A DNA stretch of 64,000 bases from Nitzschia sp. DOCU1. Lineage: Eukaryota; Bacillariophyta; Bacillariophyceae; Bacillariales; Bacillariaceae. The DNA lies in assembly GCA_951394045.1 (NCBI GenBank), contig OX595987.1:3472001-3536000 (forward strand), written 5' to 3'. Below are positions 22,353-33,175 of the stretch, in pieces. The notes under the pieces are model-generated. The model did no database searches, had not been told where the DNA came from, and saw nothing but the letters and a program-made list of their open reading frames with translations. The number at the start of each line of letters is the position of its first letter. Position 1 is the first letter of the stretch. The translations under genes and the position numbers were made by a program.

Positions 22353-23942
22353 ATGTGCAACGGCAATATGAAGGTAGACACCAAGTCGGATTCTTCCACA
22401 GTTGTATCCATGGCTGGCACTGTCACGTCGACGTCGACTGCGAAACGACGGCGCGGCAAACGCGAAAAGAACTTTCAACCTCCAGTGGTAAAGGCGAGAA
22501 CGAAGAAAACAAAGCAATCCAAAGCCCTACAACGACACGGAAAGGATGGTCCCTCAGGTGGGATCGAAGCTCTTATTCCTTCTTTAATTGGAGTGGCTGT
22601 TCTTGTTGTGAGTGTAATGGCCCAAAAAGGGTTCAGGGGCAGGGCGTCGGTAGCAGGCATTGATTTGGGAACGACCAACAGTGTCATTTGCGTCCAATCA
22701 CCTTCCAAGTCTGTGGGAGAAATCACGTGCATCCCTGATCCGAGTACAGGATCTCCGATTATTCCCAGCGTTGTCTCCTTCTTGGAGCCCCATGAGCGAA
22801 AAGTGGGGCCTTCTTCCAAAGTGGCCTCCAAACTGGTGCCCCATCCCTCCCATGTGGTTGTGGGGCAGAAAGCGAAACAACGGATTGATTCGCACCCACT
22901 CCATACTTTATATAACGCCAAGCGTGTTTTGGGTCGATCACATTCTGATAGAGCAGTACGGGAACTGCAGCATGAGGTTGAGTTTAGGGTTTTAGCTGAC
23001 GACGAAGAAACGGCGGAGATCGCTTTTGAAGTCGACGGCATGCGAATTTCTCCACGCCAAGTGGGGTCGTATGTAGTCAACCATCTGATACAAATCACAA
23101 AGGATTTCTTGGGGCACGAAAATGTACAGTCGGCCGTACTGGCAGTGCCCGCCAAATTTGATGCTCTTCAACGGCAACGGACAATGGAAGCTTTCAAGGA
23201 AGCGGGGGTAACGATTGCGCGCGTGCTGGAAGAGCCAGCGGCTGCGGCATTAGCGTATGGACTTCACAAAAAGGAAGGAGTTGAAAAGATTCTAGTCTAT
23301 GACTTTGGAGGGGGGACTTTGGATGTTTCCATCCTCCATGTCGCCGAAGGATATTGTGAAGTCATGGGTAGTGACGGGGATGATCGGCTGGGAGGAGCTG
23401 ACTTTGATGCGGCAGTAGCAGCGGTTCTGACACAAAAGCACTCGAATGTCCTGAAAAGGCTTGCTTCCTACGAAATCGATGCAGAGGCATTGTCGGCCCT
23501 TTGTCCACAAGTATCGGAAACCGTGCCCATTTGTAGCGTGTCCTCTTTTCATACCCTGGGAGAACGCCTGAAAATATCCCTGTCTGATACCAGTACTACT
23601 ACGGCACAAGCACAATGCTTAGCTTTGCCCTCCACCTCCCCGAGTGTCGAAGCAAATGGCATTTGTGACCAGCTGGTACTTACGCATTTGTCGCTTTCGC
23701 TCGAAGAATACAATGAAGCGGCCCGTCCACTTTTTGAGCGTTCCATTGTGCCAGTTACGCGTCTTCTGCACGACTTGACGCTTCGACATGACGAAGTTGA
23801 TGAAATCGTCATGGTCGGAGGAACGACTCGAATGCCACAGATCCGAGTGTTGGTGCGAAACGAGTTCTCGAGTGCACAAATGAACACTCACATTGATCCC
23901 GATCTGACGGTAGCCTATGGAGCTGCTTCAGTAATTGACTAA
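22353..23942 (+). CDS. Membrane-anchored, ATPase-only Hsp70 (STCH/HSPA13-like)
   Basis: A single exon, 529 residues. A basic N-terminal tail of about 70 residues precedes one hydrophobic segment (LIPSLIGVAVLVVSVMA, about 73-90), then the Hsp70 nucleotide-binding domain: GIDLGTTNSVICV, VLAVPAKFDALQRQRT, the EEPAAAALAYG hinge, VYDFGGGTLDVSIL, DDRLGGADFD and VMVGGTTRMP. The frame stops right after DPDLTVAYGAASVID, the end of the ATPase domain, so there is no linker, peptide-binding domain or lid. This matches HSPA13/Stch, a microsome-associated Hsp70 core. Orientation suggests a signal anchor with the ATPase domain in the lumen, but a cytosolic-facing version cannot be excluded. Alternative start codons Met6 or Met20 exist. 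An annotation that extended it to a full Hsp70 would be wrong, because the next frame is empty. Confidence 0.88.
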   Translation: MCNGNMKVDTKSDSSTVVSMAGTVTSTSTAKRRRGKREKNFQPPVVKARTKKTKQSKALQRHGKDGPSGGIEALIPSLIGVAVLVVSVMAQKGFRGRASVAGIDLGTTNSVICVQSPSKSVGEITCIPDPSTGSPIIPSVVSFLEPHERKVGPSSKVASKLVPHPSHVVVGQKAKQRIDSHPLHTLYNAKRVLGRSHSDRAVRELQHEVEFRVLADDEETAEIAFEVDGMRISPRQVGSYVVNHLIQITKDFLGHENVQSAVLAVPAKFDALQRQRTMEAFKEAGVTIARVLEEPAAAALAYGLHKKEGVEKILVYDFGGGTLDVSILHVAEGYCEVMGSDGDDRLGGADFDAAVAAVLTQKHSNVLKRLASYEIDAEALSALCPQVSETVPICSVSSFHTLGERLKISLSDTSTTTAQAQCLALPSTSPSVEANGICDQLVLTHLSLSLEEYNEAARPLFERSIVPVTRLLHDLTLRHDEVDEIVMVGGTTRMPQIRVLVRNEFSSAQMNTHIDPDLTVAYGAASVID

Positions 23943-24573
23943 TACTGTAGAGGGTTGACGCATTCTTTGAGTTGATCAGTAGTGTGATTACAAACGACGA
24001 CTTCTTCCCGACAATGGCAAGGTCTTTTCTTTTGCCTCTGCCGTTTGCTTCCGGTTGATGACGCGTGTGATGCGGCAAACGTCTTTCCTGGCGATGCTTG
24101 TTGGTGCCGAGAACGACCATTACTTCACCAATGACCCGAGTGAGCCACCAGAGATTACTTTCGGAAGCAAGCCCCTGCTTTTAGCAGATTGTTATCCATC
24201 TACAGTAAGCACTGGCAGTTACTACGGAGAGGTCACAATGGTGGCACGTTCGATTGAAGCTGTAAACAGTATAAAAAAGAAGAGAATATCTAAAAAAATA
24301 TAAAAAAGAGGATATCTAGGTGTGCTGGAATAGTATACCTAGCTTATATGTAGCAACAGATAGCTACCGGTAGCTAGTAGATCCACGGCACCCAAATACC
24401 AGCGGAGCCAAGGCCGTGCTCGTGTTGTTCTTTTGGTGACCGATGAGGATTCAATCCTCGTTGAGATCATCTGTCGAGGCCATGGACTGCCAAGGTCCAT
24501 GGCTCGAAACAACACCGTGCTTCAAACATAGGAGGCCATGCTACCCCTACATCAAGCCAACGTTAGCAAAACA
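23943..24573. other. Intergenic region between convergent genes, with clustered inverted repeats
   Basis: No protein gene. Bases 24361-24507 contain several inverted repeats in close succession, listed separately. The rest is AT-rich around 24270-24310. Confidence 0.5.
24361..24507. repeat. Cluster of four inverted repeats / hairpins
   Basis: Seen directly: a 16-bp perfect palindrome TAGCTACCGGTAGCTA (24361-24376); arms CACGGC/GCCGTG at about 24384 and 24413; GAGGATT-C-AATCCTC (about 24445-24459); and GCCATGGAC / GTCCATGGC with a 7-nt loop (24479-24503), extendable to about 13 bp by the flanking TCGAG/TCGA with one bulge. It could be a structured RNA, a 3'-end processing signal or a relic of a small mobile element. 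Confidence 0.6.
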
Positions 24574-25765
24574 CTAAGCTTCGCCGTCTTCTTGATACGA
24601 AGTTGAGGCCCCGGTGCCTCCGCCGCCGGTAGCAGAGCTACTAAAGGCGAGGGCATTTGAATCGTTCGGCGTGGACGAGTTTCTGGCCTGCTGTGGATTC
24701 GTGATCCCAGTACTCCCGGAGGTAGCAATACCAACAAAGGCAGTGCCCTCGAGCGATTCCTGGGCATCATCCTCGCCTCGTGGTGCTTGGTCCCCACCTG
24801 CATCCTCCGCGAGCATCCCTGGCTCGCCCGCCACAAAAGAATCTTCCAAGATGGCATCCGCTGGCAGTTGTACCGGTGGGTCATTCACCACTTCTTGTAC
24901 ACCAACACTAGCTCGATCTGGACTTGGAGTCAAAGTGCTACTTGCATCGCTTCGTACAACAGTGCCGAGAGATCTAGCAACGCTACCCCCAGCTGCGCTG
25001 CCGCTACCACCACCACCACCACCGGCAGCAGCAGCAGCAGCACGGTCTCTACTACGGTCGATTTGTCCCTCATCGCGAAGCCGGGTCAAGCTGTTGTAGA
25101 GAGTCTCAGCCATATCTCTGCTGAGGTCGATGCAAGGGACCAGAAGTCGCTGCACGACAAGAACAAACGCATCCATGGACCACGGATCGTCAACAACATT
25201 CTTCGCCAGGCGAAGAATTGCCTCACGTTGATATTCCCCTAGCTCCCCACGAAACGTAGCACTCCCGAGAGTGTCCTCAATGATGATTCTCTTAATTTGT
25301 TCCTCACGGCGAAGTCGGGTCAAACGGTTGTAGAGAGTCTCGGCCATTTCTCTGCTGAGCTCAATGCCAGGGATCTGAATACATCGTTGCATGGCAAAAA
25401 CAAAGGCTTCCATGGACCACGAGAGGGAAACTACACCCTGCGCTTGAATAAGGAGAAGTTCCCATTCAATTTCCGCAAGCTCCTCACAAAACGTCACACT
25501 CCCGAGAGTGTCCTCAAGGATTCTCTCGATTCTATAGTCTGCAATAGAGTTGTTTGGTGAAAACTAAAACGCGAGAGAATCCAATTGTTGAGTAAGTCGT
25601 GCGAGATGTCATTGCTCAAATTCTTCTTGCTGTTCATTGCTGAGCCACTGCAGTAGAACTTACCGTAACTCGTCGGGTCGCCGTTGATGCCTTTGGATTC
25701 TTCACGTTAGATGCTTTTACAGTTTCACAATCATCGGATGTGGAATTGGTTGAAGGAGCCTCCAT
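24574..25765 (-). CDS. Unknown protein with two internal helical repeats
   Basis: Two exons, 25765-25664 and 25563-24574, give 363 residues; the donor is ACG|GTAAGT and the acceptor TTTTAG keeps the frame. After a 34-residue polar N terminus come two copies of a helical repeat of about 65 residues: ILEDTLGSVTFCEELAEIEW...SWSMEAFVFAMQR...ELSREMAETLYNRLTRLRREEQI and IIEDTLGSATFRGELGEYQR...PWSMDAFVLVVQR...DLSRDMAETLYNSLTRLRDEGQI. The second half is low complexity: an Ala run, a Gly/Ser stretch and an acidic Ser/Thr-rich tail, probably disordered. I do not recognise the family. The duplication is visible in the DNA too, implying an internal tandem duplication. No function is proposed. Confidence 0.72.
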
Positions 25766-26389
25766 GGTGTGGTTGCAAGAATTTGTGTGTTGATGTGATG
25801 GATTTTCCGTTGTTTCTCTGTTGTTGTATAACCGAAGTTCAATGCTATCCGACGGTTCGAGCTTGGACCGACTGACTGTACTGTGCTTTATGCTCTGTCA
25901 ACCCGAAAAATGACGAGAGCGAGAAGAGCAAGAAAGAAACGAAACCGCCGCATCAACAAAATGCATCTCGGAATAAAGTCGGTCGAGATTCGAGATTTTT
26001 TTGGAGGTGGAAATCCGATCGTGAGGTCGGGCGTGCTCGCGTTTTCTTGCATGGCGAACACCATCGGAGGACGGACGCGATGCCATCCATCATCATCATG
26101 CATCATCATCATCTTGGACCCTGGTGACTAATCTGATTTGTTCGACTCAAAACCATTTCAACACCATGTGACGTCACTTCAACGTGTTCCCCGTCGTACA
26201 AACTGTACAGAAAATGTCGTATGTACAAAGTATATGCATTCCTAGGTGGTGCGCGCGCCTTTGCGAGAAAGATCCGTCGTCGTGCAATACAGAGTGGGTG
26301 GGTCGGCCTCGCGCTTCGCCAACCTTTCTTCGACCGATGCGTCGTTGTGTTGCTGGTGTTTGTTTTATCATCATCTTCTCCAGTCTACC
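25766..26389. other. Divergent promoter region (repeat protein / Rieske)
   Basis: About 620 bp without a recognisable gene. It has a simple CATCAT repeat near 26088-26110 and one perfect CRE palindrome described separately. Confidence 0.45.
26169..26176. promoter_or_regulatory. CRE-like palindrome TGACGTCA upstream of the Rieske gene
   Basis: A perfect TGACGTCA lies about 215 bp before the Rieske start codon. CRE-like sites bound by bZIP factors mediate CO2/cAMP responses in diatom carbonic-anhydrase promoters. An 8-bp match can occur by chance in 64 kb, so the regulatory role is only a suggestion. Confidence 0.3.
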
Positions 26390-27422
26390 ATGAATGCGTT
26401 GCGCCTTTCAACCCGACTGGCACCAAGAGCCTTTAACTTGGCTCGAAGTGTAAAGCCAAGCCCTTGTTTCAGTAAGTCCAGAATGTTTGGCGCTTTGATG
26501 GGCTCGAAATCGCCATTGTGGTTGGCGTGCCGATGATGCAGCACGTTCTACGGTACGGTGGGGCGACGTGCAGACGCACGAAACGAACGTATTGTGCAAC
26601 GCGGCCGAAATAAGAAAGGCAGTGTCCTGTTTGCCATGGTTGTTTTTGTTGTTTACAGTATATCTATGAACATTATATTCCCTTTTCGACTTCACAGGCT
26701 AGAAGGGAATATTGCCGGAGTAGGCTTTGTCATGTGACTTATTGGCAGTGGCATCTCACATTTTCTTGTCTCCCCTCCCTGGTGGATTAACAGCTTCCTT
26801 TCGGGCGTTTGGCGCTGGAAACCCCAATGTTCCTGTAGCCACGGGTGTTCCGGAGCTACACGAACTCGGAAGTGTTGATACAGGATTTTATGATGACCGT
26901 ATCGACAAAGTTCGCGAGCCGGAGCGACGCGCCTTTGCCTACATGATGCTTACAACTGTCCGATTTGCCTATGCTTCGGCTGCCCGTATGTTGGTGGTCA
27001 AGTGCGTGGCGTCGCTCAGTATTTCCGCTTCTGCAGCTGCCTTGGCTACTGCCGATTTCGATCTATCGGATGTAGAATTTGGAGAGACAATTACGGTCAA
27101 GTGGCGCGGAAAGCCCATCTTTATTAGACGTCGAAAGCCTCATGAAATCGAGGAAGTGCGAGCGGTTCCGATGAGCCACCTTCGTGATCAAGAAACGGAC
27201 GATGAGCGTGTGATCAACCCCGAGTGGATCATTGTTCTTGCCATCTGCCCTCACTTGGGTTGCGTCCCTGTTTCCAACGCCGGAGAATACAATGGATGGT
27301 TCTGCCCATGCCACGGTTCTCACTACGATATTAGCGGACGTATCCGCAAGGGTCCAGCCCCGCTGAACTTGGAGGTTCCTCCCTACAAGTTTATCGACGA
27401 GAAGAATCTTCTTATCGGTTAG
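26390..27422 (+). CDS. Mitochondrial Rieske iron-sulfur protein of the cytochrome bc1 complex
   Basis: Two exons, 26390-26471 and 26794-27422, separated by an unusually long 322-bp intron, give 236 residues. The first exon encodes an Arg/Ser-rich presequence without acidic residues ([20 protein letters not shown]), typical of mitochondrial import. A single membrane segment follows at about 85-110. The Rieske fold carries both cluster-binding boxes, CPHLGC and CPCHGSHYD, which supply two Cys and two His to the [2Fe-2S] centre, and the conserved ending of the family. It transfers electrons from ubiquinol to cytochrome c1 in complex III. A plastid cytochrome b6f Rieske is less likely given the presequence and the [20 protein letters not shown] helix. 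Confidence 0.95.
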
Positions 27423-27624
27423 GTGGGGTTCTATTGATTTAATTCAAAAGGCGTAGTGGTCGCAGTAGATGATTACTAACAAGAAGAGTTGTAGGGTAGG
27501 CTGTGCCCCTTCATTTTGTACCTCAGGCTCTTCATTAGTCCTTTCTACAAACTGCATGGTTGTAGTTTTCTGATGGGCGAACTATCAAACGTGTTTAGTT
27601 TGAAAAATGGAATTATATAAAAGG

Positions 27625-29655
27625 TTACGCTTCGGTTGTCGAATCCTCTGACTGCCTATCGGGAAGTGCTCGACGTCTCTTTTCCACCAGAGCATGCAAG
27701 AGTTGATTCCGCAAGGCATCTCCGACTCGAGGTATGGGCTTACCCCAGATAATATCGGCTCCAGCCTCTCGAAGCTCCCTGGCATCATGATCAGGATGCA
27801 TGGAAACACCAATGAATAATGCCCTGCGCGGTATGGGTCTGGGGCAAATCATCACGGATGCCTCGGAAAATGATTCCTTGCCACCATTTGCCTTTGTCGA
27901 ATCCGCGAAATGAGAAAAGCATTCTTCCTCAATCTGCTGAATGGCCTTGAGGAGGTGAGATCCACAATGCAAGTCACTGTTTTGCAACGCTCGTGCTGAT
28001 TCCGAGAAGGAGCCCGGCTTGTGCATTGCCGTAAACGTGGTAGTGGGGACCATGCCACCACGTTCGGACAAGAATTGGAGCGATTTAGCCTTGGAGTGAT
28101 GGTGGGCACTACTAGTGGTAGTGGTGACTGTTGATGATATCTTGTAGAGCCTTTGCTCGACAATCACGATGTCAAACCCACGCGACGAGTTGTTGCCTCG
28201 TTGCATGACGGCCGATACCAATTGCAAAGCTTCATCACCGCTTTGCGTCTTGTACAAGCGAGCACTAGGAAACATGGAGTGCAGGGACTTGCAAAAGAGA
28301 TCCAAGATAGCCTTGTTAGGATCCACAATCAAAATTGTCTGGACTTGACTTTTTAGAAGCTGCTCGTATTCTTTGTTATCAGGTGTTGGAAGGCTATCTT
28401 CTCCGAGGGCGGAGAGTATCGGTAGAGAAAAGAGTGCCTTTTTGCGAAAGCTACCAGTAACCGGGTCCAATATGGCTCGATTGTACTTTTCTGCTTGATC
28501 TGGATGTGTCAAGAGATACTCCTGCGCCACAATGATTGTATCATACTTGAGTCTCTCGAGTTCCATTTCACTGTACCAGCTGCGTTCAATCTCATCTTCG
28601 AATTCCGTGACAGTCACTCGTGGATCGAATCGTACTTTAGCTTTGCCATTGGGAATCATGTTGCTGCTGCCACTGCTCGAACTACTCGTACTACAAGCAT
28701 CAAACGAGACAGCTCGTTCCGGACGCCATGATTTTGTCAAATTGAACGATGCCTGACCGTCCCAAAGTTTCTTGGGTTTTGAATGCAAAGACGTGTCTCT
28801 GTTGTTGTTGTTATCGTCCATTAGGGATCGATAACTACTCTGTCTCAGAATAGGAGTCGGCGTCACCAAGGGATACATACCCTGCAAACATCCAGGAGAA
28901 TGATCGCCATCGGCACAAAATCTTCGTAGGGGTGTAGGCAACGGAGGTAGGGATTCATCCAACAACAGTAGCAGAGGGGCTTCTTCCACGGAAGCAAATC
29001 GTCCACAAATCGGGGAATACTGGGCATGCTCTTTTGGTGGTGCAAACATTCGGAAGTCTCTGGGTTCGGTAGGTATAGTCTCGATAATCGATAGCGAAGA
29101 GGATCGTTTTCGGCCACGAGCAGTCGGAGGGGGAGTCATGGTAACATTGTTTTTGAGACTTTTGGGATCCACGGTTGTTGCGAGGTGGTGGTCTATCCCT
29201 GATCCTTGACTAGTAGTTCGGTTGGCGGTGCCTTGGTTCCAATACTGTCCAAAAATAGCTCTTCGGCTGTTAGAGGTTGCTGCTCCTTCACTGAAACACC
29301 GAGCATGAGACTTTGTGATGGGACTTCGTGGTGGTATCTTCGGGGCATTTTTCGGAACAGCTGAAGAAGGTAACCGCTCCGCCGACGACTGCTTTTGAAC
29401 CAAGCTAGTCCGTGGTGGTGTACTTCCAGTAGTGTATTGTTGTTGCACGTTCAGTTTGTGCAGTGGTGATGTTTTCATCATCAGATCTGGAATTTCCAAG
29501 CTATCCTCCCGCTCTACGCATTGCACTTTTTCGTGGATTCCCAGCGCGAGGGGCTCAATCGCCACGCTGTCGGGGCTCAGTTTGAGGTTGCGAAGCGCGG
29601 TAGAGAAGTTTGTGCTGTCGCTGCTGCTGCTTTGGATATTCATGGTCAACAACAT
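27625..29655 (-). CDS. Long Ser-rich protein with a C-terminal pseudo-receiver domain
   Basis: A single exon, 676 residues (672 if it starts at the second Met). The first 350 residues are Ser/Thr/Pro-rich and probably disordered. A conserved-looking module follows (KVRFDPRVTVTEFEDEIERS and WYSEMELERLKYDTIIVAQE). The C-terminal part from about residue 436 reads as a response-regulator receiver: first strand QTILIVDPNKAI, third strand FDIVIVEQRL, and the Lys639 loop IWGKPIP. The phosphoacceptor Asp is replaced by Glu500, and an insertion of about 100 residues lies between strands 3 and 4. It should adopt a receiver fold but cannot be phosphorylated in the usual way; Glu could mimic the phosphorylated state. 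Its partners are unknown. Confidence 0.72.
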   Translation of the reverse strand: MLLTMNIQSSSSDSTNFSTALRNLKLSPDSVAIEPLALGIHEKVQCVEREDSLEIPDLMMKTSPLHKLNVQQQYTTGSTPPRTSLVQKQSSAERLPSSAVPKNAPKIPPRSPITKSHARCFSEGAATSNSRRAIFGQYWNQGTANRTTSQGSGIDHHLATTVDPKSLKNNVTMTPPPTARGRKRSSSLSIIETIPTEPRDFRMFAPPKEHAQYSPICGRFASVEEAPLLLLLDESLPPLPTPLRRFCADGDHSPGCLQGMYPLVTPTPILRQSSYRSLMDDNNNNRDTSLHSKPKKLWDGQASFNLTKSWRPERAVSFDACSTSSSSSGSSNMIPNGKAKVRFDPRVTVTEFEDEIERSWYSEMELERLKYDTIIVAQEYLLTHPDQAEKYNRAILDPVTGSFRKKALFSLPILSALGEDSLPTPDNKEYEQLLKSQVQTILIVDPNKAILDLFCKSLHSMFPSARLYKTQSGDEALQLVSAVMQRGNNSSRGFDIVIVEQRLYKISSTVTTTTSSAHHHSKAKSLQFLSERGGMVPTTTFTAMHKPGSFSESARALQNSDLHCGSHLLKAIQQIEEECFSHFADSTKANGGKESFSEASVMICPRPIPRRALFIGVSMHPDHDARELREAGADIIWGKPIPRVGDALRNQLLHALVEKRRRALPDRQSEDSTTEA

Positions 29656-30580
29656 GACAATGGATGATGCAATAGTTCAGCAGTTGATAGTATTATCCAC
29701 TATGACAATAATGAAATGGCCCAGCCGGATCCAGCAATAACTGGGATAATCACGATGCAGCACGCACGAGAGAAACGGTGGCGACACTCTTTCTGCAAAT
29801 GCGGCGAGGGGTTCTGGAAGCTAAAAGATGTTCCCAAGTACTAATATGAATATAATAATAACGATGCGTCAGGTGACAGTTTCGATCCCTTTCTTGTAGT
29901 TCAAGGCTTCGTCACTTCTACAATCACGAAGCCTTGCGTCTCGTTTGCGAACGGGTTGATGGGTTGCCCGGTATCGATATGCTTTTGTGGCAACTTCGAG
30001 CAACATCGACGAGCCATTTTGGTTTTTCCGCGCTTTTGTTCGTAAGGGTCACAGCCCCCGAATTGATCGACCAATCATATTGGATCATTGGACGGAAAGT
30101 GTCAAAACTCAGATTTTAATTATGGCAGTGTGACTTTTACGTTAAATGTCGGATTTGTTGCTTCTTATGGCGAAAATAGCCTATCACACGCGAGGAACAG
30201 CCGAACTCTGTTCTTCGAGGAATCAGAAGCTTATGAGCCCCCAAATGAATCCCCCCAAATCCCCACATTTTGATTGGCTCACTGACGCAAACGATTTGGC
30301 GGGACTCGAGGCAGTCGGATTCCACGTCGCATTATTGCTAGTGACGTCGTAGGCTTCCGTAGGATTTCTACAGTCCAATTTCGAATCCTGCATCCTTGCG
30401 TTCCCATCGCGTATGGCCGCCGCAACAACACAATCTTTCCGTCTCGCGTCCCTTCCTTGAACAGTAGATCGTCGCATAAAAAGGATTGTTTAGCATTGCG
30501 GAATCAATCATCGTTGAGCATATCCTCCTTGTACCAGCATCGCCGTCGCTGCTGTGTGCTTCTTGAACAAATCAACCACC
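29656..30580. other. Divergent promoter region with one hairpin
   Basis: About 925 bp between the starts of the pseudo-receiver gene (-) and the acyl-CoA synthetase (+). The only structure noticed is an 11-bp inverted repeat at 29902-29936. No gene. Confidence 0.45.
29902..29936. repeat. Inverted repeat, 11-bp arms
   Basis: Arms CAAGGCTTCGT (29902-29912) and ACGAAGCCTTG (29926-29936) are perfect complements around a 13-nt loop. It lies in a promoter region, so it may be a factor-binding site or a stem-loop of unknown role. Confidence 0.6.
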
Positions 30581-32905
30581 ATGAGTAGTCCTGCCTTTCT
30601 ACCCCTTCAGATCTTGCTGATCGTTATCGATCTCGTGGTAAGTAGCAGTGTATCTTGCAGGTATCCTACCGCCATGTGCCCTTCGTCTCACACTTTCTTC
30701 ACATCTAGATCTCTTTCTTGACGTTTGGATGGGTCAAAGTCATCAAAAAGCTCACTGCGCCGGAACCTGTCCGCTCTGTCCCACTAGCCGACGATCCTTC
30801 CCACCGTGTCCACCCTCAATTTGTCAAGGCCCGAGCCACAAACCCAAAGACAGGCGCCACGACGCTCCATGAGCTGGCCACGAATTCGTTCACCAAGTAT
30901 GCCGATTGTGTTTGTATGCGTAAACGTGATTTTATTGGCTGGAAGTCTCCCAAAGTGAAAGAGTTTGGACCCACTGTCTTTGAATTGACCTATCAGCAAG
31001 TCGGAGAAAAAGCGTACAAATTTGGAGCCGCCCTGAGAGCGGCGGGATGCGTTCCTTCGGATCCTACGACTAGCCTCGCCAAGGTCACCAAACCATGTCG
31101 TATCGCTATTTTCGAAAATACGTGCCCCGAATGGATGATGTCCTCGCTAGGTGCCTTTTCGCAAAGCATTGGAGTGGCCACTGTCTATGCGACGCTGGGC
31201 ATCGACGCCGTCATTGAAGCCATTGTTGACAACGCCATCTCTGTCGTTGTCTGCAACAAGACAAACGTCAAGACCCTAGCGGACAAGGCTAAGAGTATGC
31301 CTTCTCTCAAGACAATTGTCTACACGAACGATCTAGTGGGCAAGGATATGAAGGTCGATATGCCTACGGCGCCTCCTCGGGGCCTCAAGATTTATTCCTT
31401 TGATGAATTTGTCGAGACGGGTGATACAGCCAAATACCCCATCTGTCCCCCCACTCCTGAATCCACTGCCGTCATCATGTACACTTCAGGATCGACTGGC
31501 AAGCCCAAGGGCGTCGTCATCAAGCATTCCTGCGTCATGGCCGGAGCGGCGTCGGCCGAATACATTTTGGGCTTGGGTCCGACGGACAAGTACCTTGCCT
31601 ACTTGCCTTTGGCTCACATCATGGAGCTCATGGTGGAATTCGTCGTTCTGGCGAATGGATGCTCGTTGAACTATGCCGATCCAAAGTCTTTGACTGCGAC
31701 GGGTGCCTACCCTACGGGTGCTTTGGAAGTTTACGGCCCCACCCACATGGTGGCTGTCCCCAAGATTTGGGATACCATCAAGAAGGGATTGCTGGCCAAG
31801 GTAGCCTTGTCCAGTCCGGTGGCGCAAGTATTGGTTCACACGGCCCTGGCCTGGCGTACCTTTGCCGTCAAGTACGGGTTGGATACACCGCTGTTCAACG
31901 CATTGGTCTTTAAGAAATTCAAAAAGGCTGTCGGTGGCAACCTCAAGTGGGCGCTGTCGGGTGGTGGTCCCCTGAATGGAGAAGTTCAAGAATTTATTCG
32001 TGTTGCCTTTAACGTTCCCTTGATTCAGGGATATGGATTGACTGAAACGTGTGCCGGATTGACCATTCAAGCCGAAGACGATGACCGCCCGCAAATCGCG
32101 GGTGCTGTCATTCCTTCGATGGAAGTCAAAATGGTGTCTACGCCGGAAGTGACCGATAAGGGTGGTCTCCCTTACCTATCCACGGTACGTTGTGTACTCG
32201 GTTAGCAGTGAAGGAAATAACTGAATGGGACAAAGGCTCATCTTACACTTTCTTCTTTCCCTCCCGTAGGACCGAAGAGACGTGAATGGAAATGCTGTTT
32301 GGGGCCGTGGTGAAATCGCCTGCCGCGGTGGAAATGTCACTTCTGGATATTACATGATGCCTGATAAGACCGAGGAAGTCTTCACTGATGACGGTTGGTT
32401 CTACACGGGGGACATTGGCCAGTTCATGGCAGATGGTAGCATTCGTATTGTCGACCGCAAGAAGAATCTTGTCAAGCTCAAGTCAGGAGAGTATGTCGCT
32501 CTAGAGAAGATGGAAGCAGTCTATGGCAATTCTTCGTTTGTGGATGCTATCGCCGGTGGAATCTGTTGCTACGCGGATGGAGACATGGACCGACCCATCG
32601 CTTTGTTCCAGCTCAATGACGTGGTGGCAATGAAGTGGGCCAAGGCAAATGGTGTGTCGGGAGACTTTAGTGCGGTCATGAAATCCAAGGAATTGTACAA
32701 TGCTGTCATGCAATCGTTCAAGGAAGAACACGCCAAGAGTGATTTGAGTCATATCGAAAAGCTGCAAGCCGTCAGTATGCTCAATAGCCCCTGGACTCCG
32801 GAGAATGGATGCTTGACGGCAGCCAACAAGCTGCAGCGCCGAGTGGTCATTGATAGTTTCACCAAAGAATTTGAGGAGGTCAAGAAGAAAGGCATTTTCA
32901 ACTAA
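30581..32905 (+). CDS. Long-chain acyl-CoA synthetase
   Basis: Three exons, 30581-30637, 30709-32184 and 32270-32905, give 722 residues. The tiny first exon encodes the start of an N-terminal membrane anchor (FLPLQILLIVIDLVISFLTF). The AMP-forming synthetase motifs follow: the P-loop MYTSGSTGKPKGV, YLPLAHIMELM, the linker/ATP motif QGYGLTETCAG, the gate region DGWFYTGDIG and the hinge RKKNLVKLKSGEYVALEKME. It activates long-chain fatty acids to acyl-CoA via an acyl-adenylate, probably at the ER or another membrane. The family is 650-720 residues, so length is normal. No peroxisomal targeting signal is visible at the C terminus (KKKGIFN). Confidence 0.95.
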
Positions 32906-33175
32906 GAGTGGGGTGTGAATGTGAGGAGCTGAGTGGTCGTATCGGAATAGCCAATGAAGTGGTTGGAGTCGTCGTGGCAAGTACTGACTTTACTGTTTGC
33001 GCCTTGAGAGCAAAGATATTGCCGTTCGTCTTGCTATCGATCAGGACTATCAGATTTGCTAAATGATAGATAAGCAAGTTGTATGTGCGAGAATGGCAGC
33101 AGCAGTGGATCTTTTGCAGTGTCTATCATAATAAAACGTAGAGGCCATCGAGACAACGATCACACAAATTAAAGT

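Noticed and set aside
24421..24480. A tRNA or snRNA in the hairpin cluster
   Set aside because: The GAGGATTCAATCCTC segment resembles a T-arm, but the loop is too short and no acceptor or anticodon stem fits; no U-snRNA signature sequence was found.
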